DNA from: Pezizomycotina sp. ARF18
Lineage: Eukaryota; Ascomycota
Assembly (NCBI GenBank): GCA_002224055.1
Contig: AZLU01000120.1
Span: 61,851 to 124,343 of the forward strand
DNA length: 62,493 nucleotides
Reading direction: 5' to 3'
This document shows positions 35,499 to 48,600 of the stretch, piece after piece. The notes below the pieces were generated by a model. It was given only the letters and a program-made list of their open reading frames with translations. It did no database searches and was not told the DNA's origin. How positions within the stretch are numbered: the stretch's first letter is position 1; every line of letters begins with the position of its first letter. The position numbers and the translations under genes are program-made.

Positions 35499-38400
35499 CT
35501 TAGAAAGCTTAAAATATAGCTCAATATCACGTACCTTTTGGTCTTCTATGGAGCTGATGTTAGCGCTTGGGACGTCCAGCCCATGAGGATTGCTTCTTTC
35601 CAAGCAATCGCAGCTACGGTCGGATCATGCGGGTCGTAAAACAAAAGCAGAACGGAGTTAAATAATCGCTATCGTGGAAAAAAAAGCCTTGAAGTTAGAA
35701 CTCTTTTTGGTCTGTCGTTTTTAAAGAAGAATAATAACAAGGAAAGGAAAGGAGTCGAGGAGCAAAGAGCAAGGGACGCATGGGGTTTGAAATACCACTA
35801 GCTCTTCCAAAAAGTCTATGCACAGCTGTGGTTGCTCAATTTCCGTGCTTGTTTTTGAATGTTACGGTATACGTTCGTTGTATGTTTGCGAAAGTGAATG
35901 AGCGCATCGAAATCTCGCAGTGATGGTTTGAAAATTTTCTATCAGTGCGGCGGGAACATAACACAATTGTCAGTTTAGCAATCAAGTTTTCACAAGAATA
36001 GCGTAATATGATCTAATTCTCGAGAACTTTATTGAATTACTTACCGCTAGTTGGTCGCCATTGTGCATGGACTGAACAGCGCCGATAGCCGATCTTGCGA
36101 GAACGGTGATGCGGTGAGCGATGACTTTCGACGGTTTGTATTTGCACCACGCAACACCGGTTCCGTCCACGCTCGAAGCGACAAAGTACACAAACTTGTT
36201 ATAACCCGGGTCTAGCTTTCGAGCTTGCGAAAACTTTATCAGGATGTTTTTGTAGCTCTCTGCGGAGAGGTTCCTCTCGAAATCTATGATGCAGGGTTCC
36301 GCCTTCCAGTCCCAATTTGCGATGAAATTCAAGCAGCGCAGGAAGCCCGACGAAGGATTATTAGGAGGAAGCAGATGTGTAGGGTCAAGGAAGCTGTGCA
36401 CACATAAAAGTTCGATGCATTCCTCTTCCACGTGTAGGCTCAGAAGCTGGCTTTGAAGCCACCTTTTGACCAGACGGATCGTGGGCGATAACACCTCGAA
36501 TTTCTGTACCAACCTGTTCATAGCCTCGTGGTGGAGTAGGCGTTCCGTGACCTCATCTTGATCTTGTCTTCCGTCGTTCTCCATGCTCGAAATCGAGGGG
36601 AGAACCTTTGGTTTAAGGCGCACGCCGCCGTTCTTAAGGAGAAGCACCTCGTTATCCGCCTTGATCCTCAATCGAAACCTGTATCCTCCCTCAAGAAGAA
36701 CATCGGCAAAACCTATATTCGCGAGCGTTCCGATGTTGTCCTCGAGGCCAACGGTAGCTTCGGCGACCTCGCTACTTTCATTTAGTATTTTGCCAGTCTT
36801 GCTAGGAAGGAGATTTTGACCAGCTGAACCAGATTTAAATCATCGGGCCAACGCGATGTCGATTCGAACGTTAATAGCATGCTGTATGCATTACCGATCT
36901 CTCCCTCAGACGGAGGAGATGGCGAAATGTCAACGCTGGTGCAACGCAGGGCAGGATCTGACGGTGATATTTCCTTTATATGAAGCGGAGCCCCTCAATT
37001 CCCCGAAGTAAACGCTCAAGCTGCTGGAAGCTGTCCCTTAGCTGACCAAAGGGCGATAAAAGCGAGCCGGATGTCGGAATATGAGATACAAAGAACTCGA
37101 AATCGTACCCGTGTATCTTCAACGAAGTTACGTCCTGTATTCCCGAAAATACTCGTGGAACACCCATCTCAAAACCTGCGGTATGACGGGATGTTTCGCA
37201 TCCCACACAACAGATTCGCGCACTTCACCGTTCTTGAAGCGGCGCAATTCTGCCTTTTCTCTCCAAAACGATCGAAAGTGTGCGGCTTCATCGGAGCCTA
37301 CAGGAGGGCCAAAATCAACCAGGCGCCGAGAAAGCTTAGGATCTACCGTAATGGCAACCTCGAAGAAAGGCGCATCTCCTCGCAGCGCCGCGCTTCCCTT
37401 TGTCGTGTTCTTGCTGATGGTAAACATTGTTTCGGGGGTGAAATTAAAACCAGCTTCGCACGGTCGCCAAGGGCTTTTGAGAGAAGATCGTAAGGTAGTT
37501 TGCAATTAAAATGGTTTTATTCCAACCGACTTTAAGCGACTCATCTCTCGGCTGTATGTTCTCGGGAAGCCTGAAGATATAATCTATTATCTTAGTTACC
37601 GTTCCGTTTTCAAGCATTTCACCCTAAAATTTTGAGGAGTAAAGTACCTTGCCCACACGTCATGTCGGCCTAACGGGCCCCCTGGCTGCTTGGAGAATAA
37701 AGTCGCGAGTGCTCTTGGGTTTTTAGTGAGTCTAATGTCAATTTCGCCTCGTGCTTGAGCTTATTAAGCAAGTATATACGTAAGCATTTCTAGATCCAAC
37801 CCGTAAGAGCCTTCATAATCAAGTTCCTCTCCTTCTTGTTTTTTTTTTTTTTTTTTTTTGTTCAGAATTGCCTTTACGTACCAGTGCGTATGACGCCTTT
37901 GTCATCTTGAAAATAACGTCGTGTTTAAGAACCAGGGGTGGTTCACCTTGACGGACGCAGCCGTATATTTGTATATCTTTGTGCAGATCCTTCGTCGATA
38001 TAAACTCGAGTGCCATTTTGAATAGGTGGAAGCTGCTGACAAAGCTAGAATTGGTCCCTTTCCTTTGCTCTAGGCTATAAAGCATGGACCCTATCATAGC
38101 AGACCACTCAAAAGTACCAAACCCACCACTAGACACGAAGCTGCCGAGGCTCCGTGATTCTAGCCATAGGTTACCTAGACGACTAGCTTCTCCGACTGCC
38201 TTTTGGTTGGTGAGGCATTGTGTGATAAAGTCATTGCAGGCAAGCATGGTTCGGTCTGCCGTTAGGGACGTGCGTTGGGCCATTGTCCCATCTCCTTCTT
38301 TATTCGTTTTTGCGTCCAATGACGAAAACAGGCGAAACGGTATCACCGGTATGATCCGGAAGATGCAACCATGTCCAGTGTCGTTGGCTTTAGTCCCCGA

Positions 38401-39351
38401 TTGAAGGACTGAAAGTACTTCTTGGTTAGCGCTTCTCAAACCTTCGCTATAACTTGGATTGCTTCCGAGGAAAAGAAAACCACTGACCAGATGTAGGAAT
38501 GACAATGATTGGGCGCAATAAATCATCGTCCAGGGGAGCAAAGTCGACATTAGCTTTGAAAACTTATCCTTTAAGAGGGCGGAGGCGATAACTGCCAGAA
38601 AGAACGCTCGTTTATGGAAATAGGCGCCGTCTAGAGCATCATCGTCTTCAAAAAGAGACTATATATCGTAGAGGGGATCCCGTTAGAAGAGTTGTACACT
38701 ATTGAAAAGAGGAGCTAGGTTCCGTGATAATGTAGGTGGATATCGGTAGATTTTGAAAGGTTGACTAACCGCTGGCATCTCCACCGCTATATCGATATAT
38801 TTACGGCTCGATTGCTTGAAAATTGCCCCTAGTGCTGCATCTCCTACTTTTATAACCCTCGAAGGTTTTGAATACGTAAAATCGATGCGCCTTGCCACGT
38901 TCAGCGGTGAAGATGGCTGGGATGGAAAGAATGACTCTTTTAATCGCAAAAGATTTTCGCCCTAGAGTTGAGAACAGGTTCGAAGCACCAGTATATATAT
39001 ATGTTTGTCCCAGAAAATAAGCACCACCGCTAGAAGAGTGTTTTCACAAAGTGAAAAATAGCACCAGAGTTCCGGAATTCTAACCTTCTTTGAGGGAATG
39101 TTCTCCGCCGATTGTATACATTCGGAAATTTGCTTGAGAAAAGACTCAATCTCGGCCAGGTGCCTCTTGCTGAGCCCGGAGGACTGCAAAATATCGTCCA
39201 GCTCTGAGCGATCCAGGCGATCGGCAGCTAGCTTGCTGTCAAGCTCGGAGGTCTGGTAATGGGATTCGAGCCGCAGGGCGGTATACGACGACCAAGCGGG
39301 TTTGTCGAACTTTACTCTCTTTGGAGTATTGCCATGGTATTCTTCATCCAT
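35326..39351 (-). CDS. UTP22: U3 snoRNA-associated protein Utp22 (NRAP)
   Basis: Utp22 is a nucleolar component of the SSU processome (UTP-C, with Rrp7) needed for 18S rRNA maturation. It has a nucleotidyltransferase-like fold. The N-terminus reads MDEEYHGNTPKRVKFDKPAW (ATG 39349-39351; an in-frame ATG at 39385-39387 is an alternative), then ELDDILQSSGLSKRHLAEIE. Next come GENLLRLKESFFPSQPSSPL and the PAP/OAS1-like core (KYIDIAVEMPA near 38770). Further on are LGSFVSSGGFGTFEWSAMIG (about 38130), FEVLSPTIRLVKRWLQSQLL (36500), VEEECIELLCVHSFLDP and PGYNKFVYFVASSVDGTGVAW (36200). C-terminal exons give SLRDFDALIHFRKHT, LLFYDPHDPTVAAIAWKE, VPSANISSIEDQK, an intron with poly(T), and LNRSAILSEIKRLGHDLIGR, with a stop at 35326-35328. 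Multiple frameshifts are present. Confidence 0.93.
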
Positions 39352-40120
39352 CGGCAAAACGAGTATGGTTTTGAGTGCGGTTGCCAATTGACCTCTCGTA
39401 ACTCTCTGTGCGTCGATTTTCCAAGCGTAACCTTTTATCTTAATGGCAAGAATTTATTTATCTTTATTCGATTTTTTTCGCTTTTTTTTTATGCAAAAAC
39501 TTTGTTCGCTAAAAACTCGAACAAAAAAAAATTTTTTTTTTTTGAATCGCGTCTTGGCAGGGACAAGGAACGCCCAACCCAGCTCTGTCTGCCCTGTAAA
39601 AATGGGCATCAGGGCTCTAGGTAGAGCACTATCCATCTACATCCTTTTTTTTTTTTTTTTTTTTTAATAAAATATAAAAAAAAAAAAAAAGAACACTTTG
39701 CACAGTTGCTATATGAGTTTGATGATTCGAAATATCCAGCCCTTTTGCACTTTATATAGCCGCTTGTTAAAAAAAAAAAAAAAAAAAAGACATGTGATTA
39801 ACTACAATTATTTTCCAATATATATCTTATGTATACATCGTAGATTGCCCTTTTTCTTTTTCGTATCATCGGCGGCTTTTTTATTTTTATTTCACATGTC
39901 AGAAAAAAAAGAAACACAGAAGTTGTTCCTTTTTCTCCCCCGCGCTACGTCATGTGCTTTCCCTTTCTTTGGGTGGTATATAAAATACTGCTAACTTGGC
40001 AGCTACTCCGAGTAGCAATAATATCCACCACCGATTTTTTCAACCGTTCCTCGGGCCGAATTCGAGAACACCAACAGGCCCCTATAACCTTCACTCTCCT
40101 CTGCAAACAAGGAAGAAAAA

Positions 40121-40151
<31 letters not shown>

Positions 40152-41275
40152 TGGGGGGGGGGGGGGGCGCCCGACAGATTGAAAGAATCTGCCAGTTTTA
40201 GCCCCCGGTGCATCGTCTCTAACGCTTTCAAATATAGTCAGTTCGTGGTATATAATATGTATATTCAAAACGGATGATGCCTAGGTCCTTGCAGAGTTTG
40301 AAGAGAAGAAACGGGGGAATGATATATTAATTGTATTTTGTATATGCTTTACCCGGGGAGTGGTAAATCTTTTTCGCTAGATAGTTGCCTGCATACCACT
40401 CCACTGCCCTTGTTATCAAAAAAATAAAATAAAATAACTGGGGTAAATACACGCTATGGAAGTAATTTTTTATTGGCCCCCAAGAAATAAGAAAAGAAAA
40501 GACAAGAAAAGACAAGTAAAAAAGAAGCCGAGGAAGTTTGAGCAGAACACGGTTATAGCAAAGGCTGTCGTGAGAAAAAAAAAGTAAGTAGGCGAGTAGT
40601 ATCCAAAACGCATGCGGAGTTCTTTCTCTCTCTCTCTCTCTTCTGGACATAAAAAGGAACTCCTCTTCTTCCTCTTCTTCTTATTTCTTCTTTCTTTCTG
40701 ACCTATTTCTCTTTACCTCCTCCCTCCGTGTTCTCCTTCTTTTCCCCATCTTTCTTCTCCCCCAATTCTCTCCACTCTCACAACCCCCCTCTTAACGAAG
40801 CAAGCACATTCTTATTAGGTAGGTTAACATTCGTTCGTTGGTGTGCTCCTTGTTATATATATTCACATGTTACTGCTGTACGGCTACTCTTGTTTTTTTT
40901 CCGATCGGATATTGTCCGCGATATAGAATTAGTATAAGTTTTTCTGCAATTATTGTCAATTCGCACTCTGTATTTATTATTTATATTTACGCCGATTTTT
41001 CTTCAATTTCCCCCACTTGGATCGAGAGTTCCAATAAAGTTAACCTTTTTTTTTTTACGCCTTCTAGAAAGACGATTTCGTAGGGAAATCAAAGTCATCA
41101 CAGAAATAGCACCAAAAACACGACCTCCCCCCTACCCTAACCTAAATAAACTGGGAACCAAAACAGAATAGAAACTTCCTTCCGCCTTCTCTCTCTATCT
41201 CTCTCTTTTTTCTTTTTTGTTTTTTATATATCTCCCTCAAAACAAACTGTCCGGATAGGTATTATATCACAGAAG
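39352..41275. other. Divergent region between Utp22 and the beta-oxidation gene
   Basis: These 1.9 kb are without a recognised gene. They contain abutting A9/T12 at 39523-39543, poly(T) near 39644-39665, poly(A) near 39680 and 39769-39788, an (AAAAT)n tract ending in a run of 15 G at 40153-40167, a (CT)n tract near 40625-40642, and pyrimidine-rich promoter-like DNA up to the start at 41276. Confidence 0.55.
40112..40167. repeat. (AAAAT)n pentamer repeat followed by a G15 run
   Basis: AAAAT-type repeats (about 40118-40152) run straight into about 15 consecutive G at 40153-40167. It sits in the divergent promoter region. G runs of this length can form quadruplexes between molecules, and they are hard to sequence exactly. 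Confidence 0.85.
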
Positions 41276-44200
41276 ATGTCTTCTCCTCAGGAGCTCAGGT
41301 ACGATGGCAAGGTTGTAGTGGTCACAGGAGCTGGAGGCGGTCTCGGCAAAGCTTACGCCCTGTTTTTCGGCTCGAGAGGCGCGAGCGTCGTCGTCAACGA
41401 CCTCGGAGGATCTTTCAAGGGCGAGGGTCAATCCACCAAGGTTGGTATTTTCCCGGCAGATGTTTATTTTTGGTTTTATTTTACTTTCTTTTTCCCTCCC
41501 TTGCATTGCTAGGCCTGCTAACTTGTGAATAAAAAGGCTGCCGACGTGGTTGTTGATGAGATCAAGGCCGCCGGAGGAAAGGCCGTCGCCAATTACGACT
41601 CAGTCGAGTTTGGAGAGAGGATCATCGACACTGCCGTCAAGGCATTCGGCACCGTCCATATACTCATCAACAATGCCGGTATTCTGCGGGATATATCTTT
41701 CCGAAACATGCAGGATGCAGATTGGGACCTTATCATGAAGGTGCACGTCACCGGCGCGTACAAGTGCTCAAAGGCCGCGTGGCCATACTTCGAAACCAAA
41801 AATACGGTCGCATTATCAACACGGCTTCCGCAGCTGGTCTGTTCGGCAGCTTCGGCCAGACCAATTACTCAGGTACGTAGTCCAATTTGTATGAGAACAA
41901 GAGGATAGTTTCGTAGGGGCGGTGTTGCCTCCCGGGAAGGTTAAATGGAACGTACTACAAAAATCAATTTTAATGCCTCGTTCTAACATATTTTTCCTTG
42001 CAGCCGCCAAACTCGGACTGGTAGGGTTCTCTGAAACCCTGGCAAAGGAAGGACACAAGTACAACATTCTTGTCAATGCTATTGCCCCGATAGCCGCCTC
42101 AAGAATGACCCAAACGGTCATGCCAGAGGAAGTTCTTCAGAACCTCAAGCCAGACTGGGTCGTTCCTCTCGTAGCGGCGCTTGTCCATGATACGAATACT
42201 GAGACCGGATCCATCTTTGAAGTCGGCGCCGGCCATATTGCCAAGCTGCGTTGGGAGAGGTCCAAGGGGGCGGTCTACAAGACTGACAACTCCTTGACCG
42301 CCTCCGCTGTTCTCACAAAGTGGAACCAGGTCACGGACTTCTCCGAACCCAGTTATCCGGACGGTCCAAACGACTTTATGGATCTGCTAGAGAAAGCCTC
42401 CTCGATAGGATCAAATCAGCAGGGCAAGCCGATTAGTTTCAAGGACAAGGTCGTCCTGGTAACAGGTGCCGGCGGCGGGTAAGCGACTTTCTCTTATAAG
42501 CCTTTGTTTGTTATTATCTTTTCTTTGCTTTATGCTCGACCACATAGCTATCAAGAAAAAAACTCAAAAACTCCTTTCGTCCTCTCAAAGTCGATATCAC
42601 TAACGTACTTTTCCTTGACAGCCTGGGACGCGCATACGCCCTTGCCTTCGCAAAGCTCGGAGCCAGCATAGTAGTTAACGATTTGATGAACCCCGATGAC
42701 ACTGTGGCCGAGATCAAAAAGATGGGAGGCAAGGCAGTCGGTGACAAGCATTCCGTCGAGGATGGCGAAGCTGTTATCAAGTCGTGCGTTGACGCATTCG
42801 GAACGGTCCATGTCATCATCAACAATGCCGGTATCCTCCGCGACAAGTCCTTCGCTGCCATGACGGACGAGCAGTGGCACGCCGTCATGAACACTCACCT
42901 TCGCGGAACCTATAAAGTCACCAAAGCGGCTTGGCCATACATGCTGAAACAGAAGTATGGTCGTATCGTGAATACTACCTCCACCAGCGGAATCTACGGC
43001 AACTTCGGCCAGGCAAATTACGCAACGGCTAAGCTTGCTATTCTTGGGTTCTCTCGCGCATTGGCGAGGGAGGGCCAGAAGTACAATATTTATGTCAACA
43101 CCATCGCTCCTAACGCGGGCACTGCGATGACAGCTACCATCATGCCGGAGGAAATGGTCCAAGCCTTCAAGCCGGACTACGTCGCCCCGTTCGTTGTATT
43201 CTTGTCTTCTGATGTCTGCCCCGATCCCACCGGAGGCTTGTACGAAGTCGGCTCGGGCTGGATCGGAAAGACACGTTGGCAGAGAAGCGGTGGCCACGGC
43301 TTCCCCGTAGATAAGACTCTGACTCCGGAGGCCGTGCGGTCCCAGTGGGCTAAGATCGTCAACTTTGACGATGGCCGAGCTGACACCTGAGTCTCCTCAG
43401 GATGGCCTCTCGTCGGTAATGAAGAACATGTCCAACAAGTCCGGCTCGGCTTCATCGAAGGCGCCGCTAAGGAAGCAAACCAGGAGGTCCTCAGCGCCAT
43501 CGAGGAAGCTAAAAGGCAAAGGCTGCTGGGAGCGAATTTGTTTTCGACGAGAAGGATGTCATCCTCTACAACCTCGGACTCGGCGCACGCAGAACCGAGT
43601 TAAAGTGGGTCTATGAAAACGCCGATGACTTTGAAGTTCTCCCTACTTTCGGTGTCATACCGCCTTTCGGATCCGAAGCGCCGTATAGCATGGGTGACAT
43701 TGTTCCGAATTTCTCCCCGATGATGCTCTTGCATGGTGAGCAGTACCTCGAGATCAAGAAGTACCGATCCCGACTGAGGCAAAGCTGGTGAGCTACCCGC
43801 GCCTCGTTGAGGTTGTGGATAAGGTGCTGCCGCCGTTGTCGTGCAAGGCACTACACGAAGGATGCGTCCACCGGCGAAGAAATCTTCTACAATGAATCCA
43901 CCGTGTTCATCCGCGGCTCCGGAGGCTTTGGAGGAAACTCGAAGGGTGCTGATCGCGGTGCAGCCACCGCGAGCAACAAGCCTCCGGCTAGAAAGCCAGA
44001 CGTCGTTACTGAAGAAAAGACCTCCGAGGACCAGGCTGCCTTGTATCGTCTCTCGGGCGATCGCAACCCTCTCCATATTGACCCAGACTTCTCCAAGGTC
44101 GGCGGCTTCAAGGTTCCGATCCTCCACGGACTCTGCTTCTTTGGTATATCCGGCAAGCATGTCTACAAGCAATTCGGACCTTTCAAGAATATCAAGGTTC

Positions 44201-44358
44201 GATTTGCTGGAACCGTCATTCCCGGGCAAACTCTTAGAACTGAAATGTGGAAGGAAGGCAATAAGGTTATCTTCCAGACGGTCGTCGTGGAGACCGGCAA
44301 GCTCGCCATAGCAGCTGCAGCTGCAGAGCTAGTTGGTAAGGCAGACGGCAAGTTATAG
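41276..44358 (+). CDS. FOX2: Peroxisomal multifunctional beta-oxidation enzyme (MFE-2/Fox2)
   Basis: This enzyme performs the second and third steps of peroxisomal beta-oxidation: 2-enoyl-CoA hydratase 2 and (3R)-hydroxyacyl-CoA dehydrogenase. Order seen: SDR domain A ([20 protein letters not shown], then [12 protein letters not shown], then FGQTNY split by an intron from the catalytic Lys, then [15 protein letters not shown]). SDR domain B follows (VLVTGAGGG, intron, [46 protein letters not shown]). The hydratase-2/MaoC hotdog domain carries [17 protein letters not shown] and ILHGLCFFG (about 44040-44150). Introns are 41441-41536, 41873-42003 and 42480-42621. The C-terminus is GKADGKL, a GKL end that is a weak variant of PTS1. 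No SCP2 domain is present, as in fungi. Frameshifts occur near 41790 (C lost) and several times at 43390-43860, between SDR-B and the hydratase. Confidence 0.96.
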
Positions 44359-45669
44359 GCCGCTTGTTAGAAAGCAGTATTGCCGCTTTCCTTCTAAAAA
44401 AAAAAAAAAAAAAAAACGCAGGACACGGAGGAGGAAGGAGGGAATTTTTCTTACCAGCTACTTATCTTATCGTTATTGATCTTTCTCTTTTCTCTCGGCT
44501 TGTTTTGATTTGGGTAGTGTTCAACTTATTTGATTGTGTTTCGATGCTCGTGCTTGTAAAATATTTTGCATTTGACCTCTTTTTTTTTTTTTTTTTTTTT
44601 CGTTGGCTTTCTTGATGCCCTTGCTATGTTTTTATCGCGTTGCATAGTCTACTACTTCCAAACCTCCCAAGGGGAACTTTATAATGATCCATTATTCTTT
44701 TAGGCTCAGATGCACTTGATTCTAAGATTCTAAGAATGTAAAATAACATATTGCAAATGATATCTATTACCTAATCCTGTTTTATTTGCAGCTACTTGTA
44801 ATAAAGCGCGAGGAGTAGTACGAACAGTTCCCCGTACCATTCATGAATGTTCCCTCTTGGCTATATGATAGTTAAACAACTATCCTGTTATTTACACCAT
44901 ATTACTTATCGGTTAGTCCTCTTGATCGGTTTCCTTCAATCCTTTTCAACGTAAAAGTTAGTTATTTACAAATAATTATATATAATAATCAAATAAGAAA
45001 ATAAACATCTGGTATTACTTACCTAATATCCGGGGGGCGGCGCGCAAATTGGACACACCCCTTTTCTGCTAAACTCCACTGCGTATTCAACCTATCCTTT
45101 CTTTCTTTCTTTCTTTCTTTCTTTTTTATTTTTTATTTTTTTTAAAAAAAAAAAAATTTCTCCAGTTCGGTTATATGCTGTTGCTGGCTGTTTTGCCTCC
45201 CCACTTTTACCACAATCAAAAGTTTTTTTTTTTGGTATTTTCCCTTATCATTTATATTTCCATCAGGCAGAAGCTCTACAAATTGATACGTAGCTGCCTG
45301 GCTTACTTGCACTTACGAACACTTCCCACTCTATCTCCTACAATAGTTATACTCCGTTCCTGTCCTGCTTTCTTTTACCGTTACTTACTTACCTGCCTCT
45401 TGCCAAGGTATTGATAGTCCATGCTACTTGGTATATACTACTAACAGTCTACCTTACCTCGTTTTTTTTTTCTCTTTTAATAATTTCCTGCTCCTTCTTC
45501 TCTTTCCATTTTTTTGCTCCCCCCCTCTTTCCCCATTTCTTTATATAGTATCAGATCCTTTGTTATTTTTAATTACTTCTTTTTTGTTTTTCCCCTGAAG
45601 CTGTATCTTCTACATAAGCACTTTTGTTCTTCTCCTTTACCTCCAGTTGCTTCCGGGAGTTAAAGCAAC
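44359..45669. other. Intergenic region between Fox2 and Bbc1
   Basis: This is the Fox2 3' flank and Bbc1 promoter. It holds poly(A) at 44395-44416, poly(T) at 44580-44600, a (CTTT)n microsatellite at 45096-45126, abutting T/A runs at 45137-45157, and pyrimidine-rich DNA before 45670. No gene is seen. Confidence 0.6.
45096..45126. repeat. (CTTT)n microsatellite
   Basis: About seven CTTT units, continuing into T-rich DNA, upstream of Bbc1. Confidence 0.9.
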
Positions 45670-48600
45670 ATGGCATCGTTAACCCACCTTACAGAGTTCG
45701 AGCCTGTACGATTATAATTCACCTCACGATGACGACCTGAGCTTCCCAGCAAACCAAGTTATTTCCGTAACTGCGGAGGAGGATGACGATTGGTCTTTTG
45801 GCAATTACACCGACAGCAACGGAACCCTCCAAGAAGGGATTTTCCCTCGGAATTACGTGGAGGTCGTGCAAGAACCCGAGGAGAGCCCGCTTCGGTTCCA
45901 CCGCCTCCTCGCCCACGGCCAAGGTTGATACGCCGAAAAGACGGCCAAAGTGAACAAGAGAACAAGCACATCTGAACATGTGGACCCGTCGTTGGTAGCG
46001 GAGAAACAGGGACAGGACTCGAAGAGCTTCTCACCTCCCAGCACAAAACCGGCTGCCCTCAGTAGTCAGCCAAAACCGCCACCTATTCCGCAAGAACAGG
46101 TGCAGGTTCGAGCTCCCCAACCGAATCACCGGCCACACCCTCCGCACAAAAACCGGCAGCGCCAAAGCCTCCCGTTACGCTCCTGTTGTCAAACCGAATC
46201 CTATAGCTCGGAGGCCATCGGCCCCGAAAGCCAGCAACCCGCCCGTAGCAAGCCAGATAGTACCGCTGGTAAAGAAGATGAGCCTGTCTCGAAGCCCGGC
46301 TCGTTCAGGGATCGAATAGCAGCATTTAACAAACCTGCTGCGGCGCCAGTGGGCCTTTTCAGGGCTCGAACCCTCCGGATTTATTAAAAAGCCTTACGTT
46401 CCTCCCCCGCCGAGCAAAAATGCATATATCCCACCGCACCGGCGGTACAGCCGGCAATAATCCATCGGAACGATGACCACAGGCCGGCCCCTGCCGAAGA
46501 ACTGACATCTCCTGGCAATGAAGCGCCAACCCCGAGGACAAACCAACCGTTTCTAGCCTGAAAGACCGCATTGCCCTTTTGCAAAGCATGCAGCTCAACC
46601 CGATGGGGGTGCGAAGCCGAAGAAGCCGCCGAAACTGGTCAAACCGAAGGAACACAGTGCTCCCAAGACATCGGTAGAGATTACCGACGAGAGCAATATC
46701 CAGTCCGACACGATATCGAACACGTCTGAGGGAATATCGAAAGGTGGGAAAGCTGAAGCGGGCTTGCAGCCGCTTGGGTACCAGAGCGGTGACGCAGACG
46801 AGGAAGAAGCGGGAGATGTATCCGAGGGGATCTCAGTAAGGATGAAGCACCCCCGCGGATGCGAATAGGGCTGCCGGCCGGCCGTCCACTGAAAAGCCAC
46901 GGAACCAAAATGACGCAAATGAAAGTAGAAACAAAGAGGTGGAGGAAGCAGGACGAGGAGGAAGATGCTGATGAGGAGGAGGAGGAGGAGGAGGAAGAAA
47001 TTGATCCGGAAGTTGCTAGAAGGCTTGCTATTCGGGAACGAATGATGAAAATGTCCGGTGGGATGGGCATGTACGGCATGATGGCAGCGCCACCGCCGCC
47101 GCCGCCGCCGGCTAAGAAAAAAAAGTACCAAAACAAACCGAAGGAGAAGCTAGGCCAGACGACGGCCATAGCGTTGATACACATCCAGAGCTGGAGATGG
47201 TGCCCTGAAGCTGCACGGCCAGGATTCCATTGTTCCGGGCATGATGGTCGCACCGAAACAACCCGAGCCCGCAACCGAAGCTGGAGAAGCGGAGGAGCAG
47301 CCTCGGTACAGTAGTGAACTAGGAGAAGACCACGCAGAGCCAACAGAGGATTCCGAGCGGCTAGCACATGATGATTCCGAACAAGTTGAAGCGTCTAAAT
47401 TCGATGTCAAGGGGATATCAAAGGTGAGTGTCCATATACTCTGCACAACCCCGTCCAGGCTATCTACGTAGCCTTCAACTCATCCATCCATCACATTTAC
47501 TAACGACATGTTTTAGATGTCTCCGGACAGGGTAATGAAAGACCATCCTCGGAATTCGACAGCACCACACAAGACGCTGCAAATGATAAACGAATTTCCA
47601 TTGCTCCGTCGGCAGCCCCTCCGCCTAGGCCCCCGAACCGTCCACCACGTCGAGAGTGTAAGGCTCCTTCCCTATTTTACTTATCATTACAAAATATACC
47701 CCGCGGGCAGATACTTTTTTTATTTCTTGGATTTCCTATAGCTTCAATGCACATACCTGTGGAGTGCATCCCAACAGACTTTTCTACAAAAAATTCTAGC
47801 TAACCGCATTACTTACTCGGAAGCTACGGACGGACCGCCTGAAACTCAATCCCCGCAAATACCTCAGGCTGAGGTAGTCGCTACTGCAACGGAAGGCTCG
47901 GAATCAGATGATGAACTATCAGTGAGAGGGGGCAGTGTACTCTCTCTAAGCAGCATACCTCCCCCAAGACCTGCTAGAGATTCTCCTTCCATCGCTGGGA
48001 TGCCGGACCCGGTTCTCCTCAATCTAGACGTTCTGTTAACGTCATTACGTCCCCTCCAGCGCCTGGAAGTCCACTCTCGCCCGCAGCAGGCAAAAGGTCC
48101 AGCTATATTAACAGACACGGAGGAATTCCCCCGATTCCCAGCGCCGTGTCTCCAAGCCTACCACAGTCTCCAGCTTCCAGGCCTCCACCTCCTCCCATAC
48201 CGGGTCCTCACCTTTGCCTCCGACAGAGGGCCAGCGCTCGGATCCGCGTTCCCAACAGTCTGCATTCCGATACGACGCCGATGAAGAAATCACCGAGTAC
48301 GAGGCGGATTACGATACGGACCTCGCGAGCGGGGAAGCTCACAAAGATGCTTTGAAGGCTCACGGTCAAGATCACGGCCGCCACAACAAAACGGAACGAC
48401 GACGAAGAAGATGGAGTGATACAGCCTTGCCTTCACCCTCCACAGAACAATTACCCACTGCCCGTTTGCCCGCACTTCTCCCTCAATAGAAGCGCATATT
48501 AAAGCGTATCTCCCACCGCAACGGCCACCGTCGCCCCCGCGGCCCACTAGAGCGTCCACAGATATACCTAGGGGCCCTCCACCGCCGCCACCACATCCTC

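Noticed and set aside
39604-39645. tRNA-like segment (GCTCTAGGTAGAGC hairpin after GGGCATC)
   Set aside because: It resembles an acceptor and D-arm, but the D-loop is too short. There is no anticodon stem, and a poly(T) run follows instead of a T-arm.
41131-41146. Telomere-like CCCTAACCTAA
   Set aside because: Less than two repeat units, inside the promoter region of a housekeeping gene. It is not an interstitial telomere array.
42551-43297. 248-residue open frame on the minus strand
   Set aside because: It is antisense to SDR domain B of Fox2, an artefact of GC-rich coding sequence.
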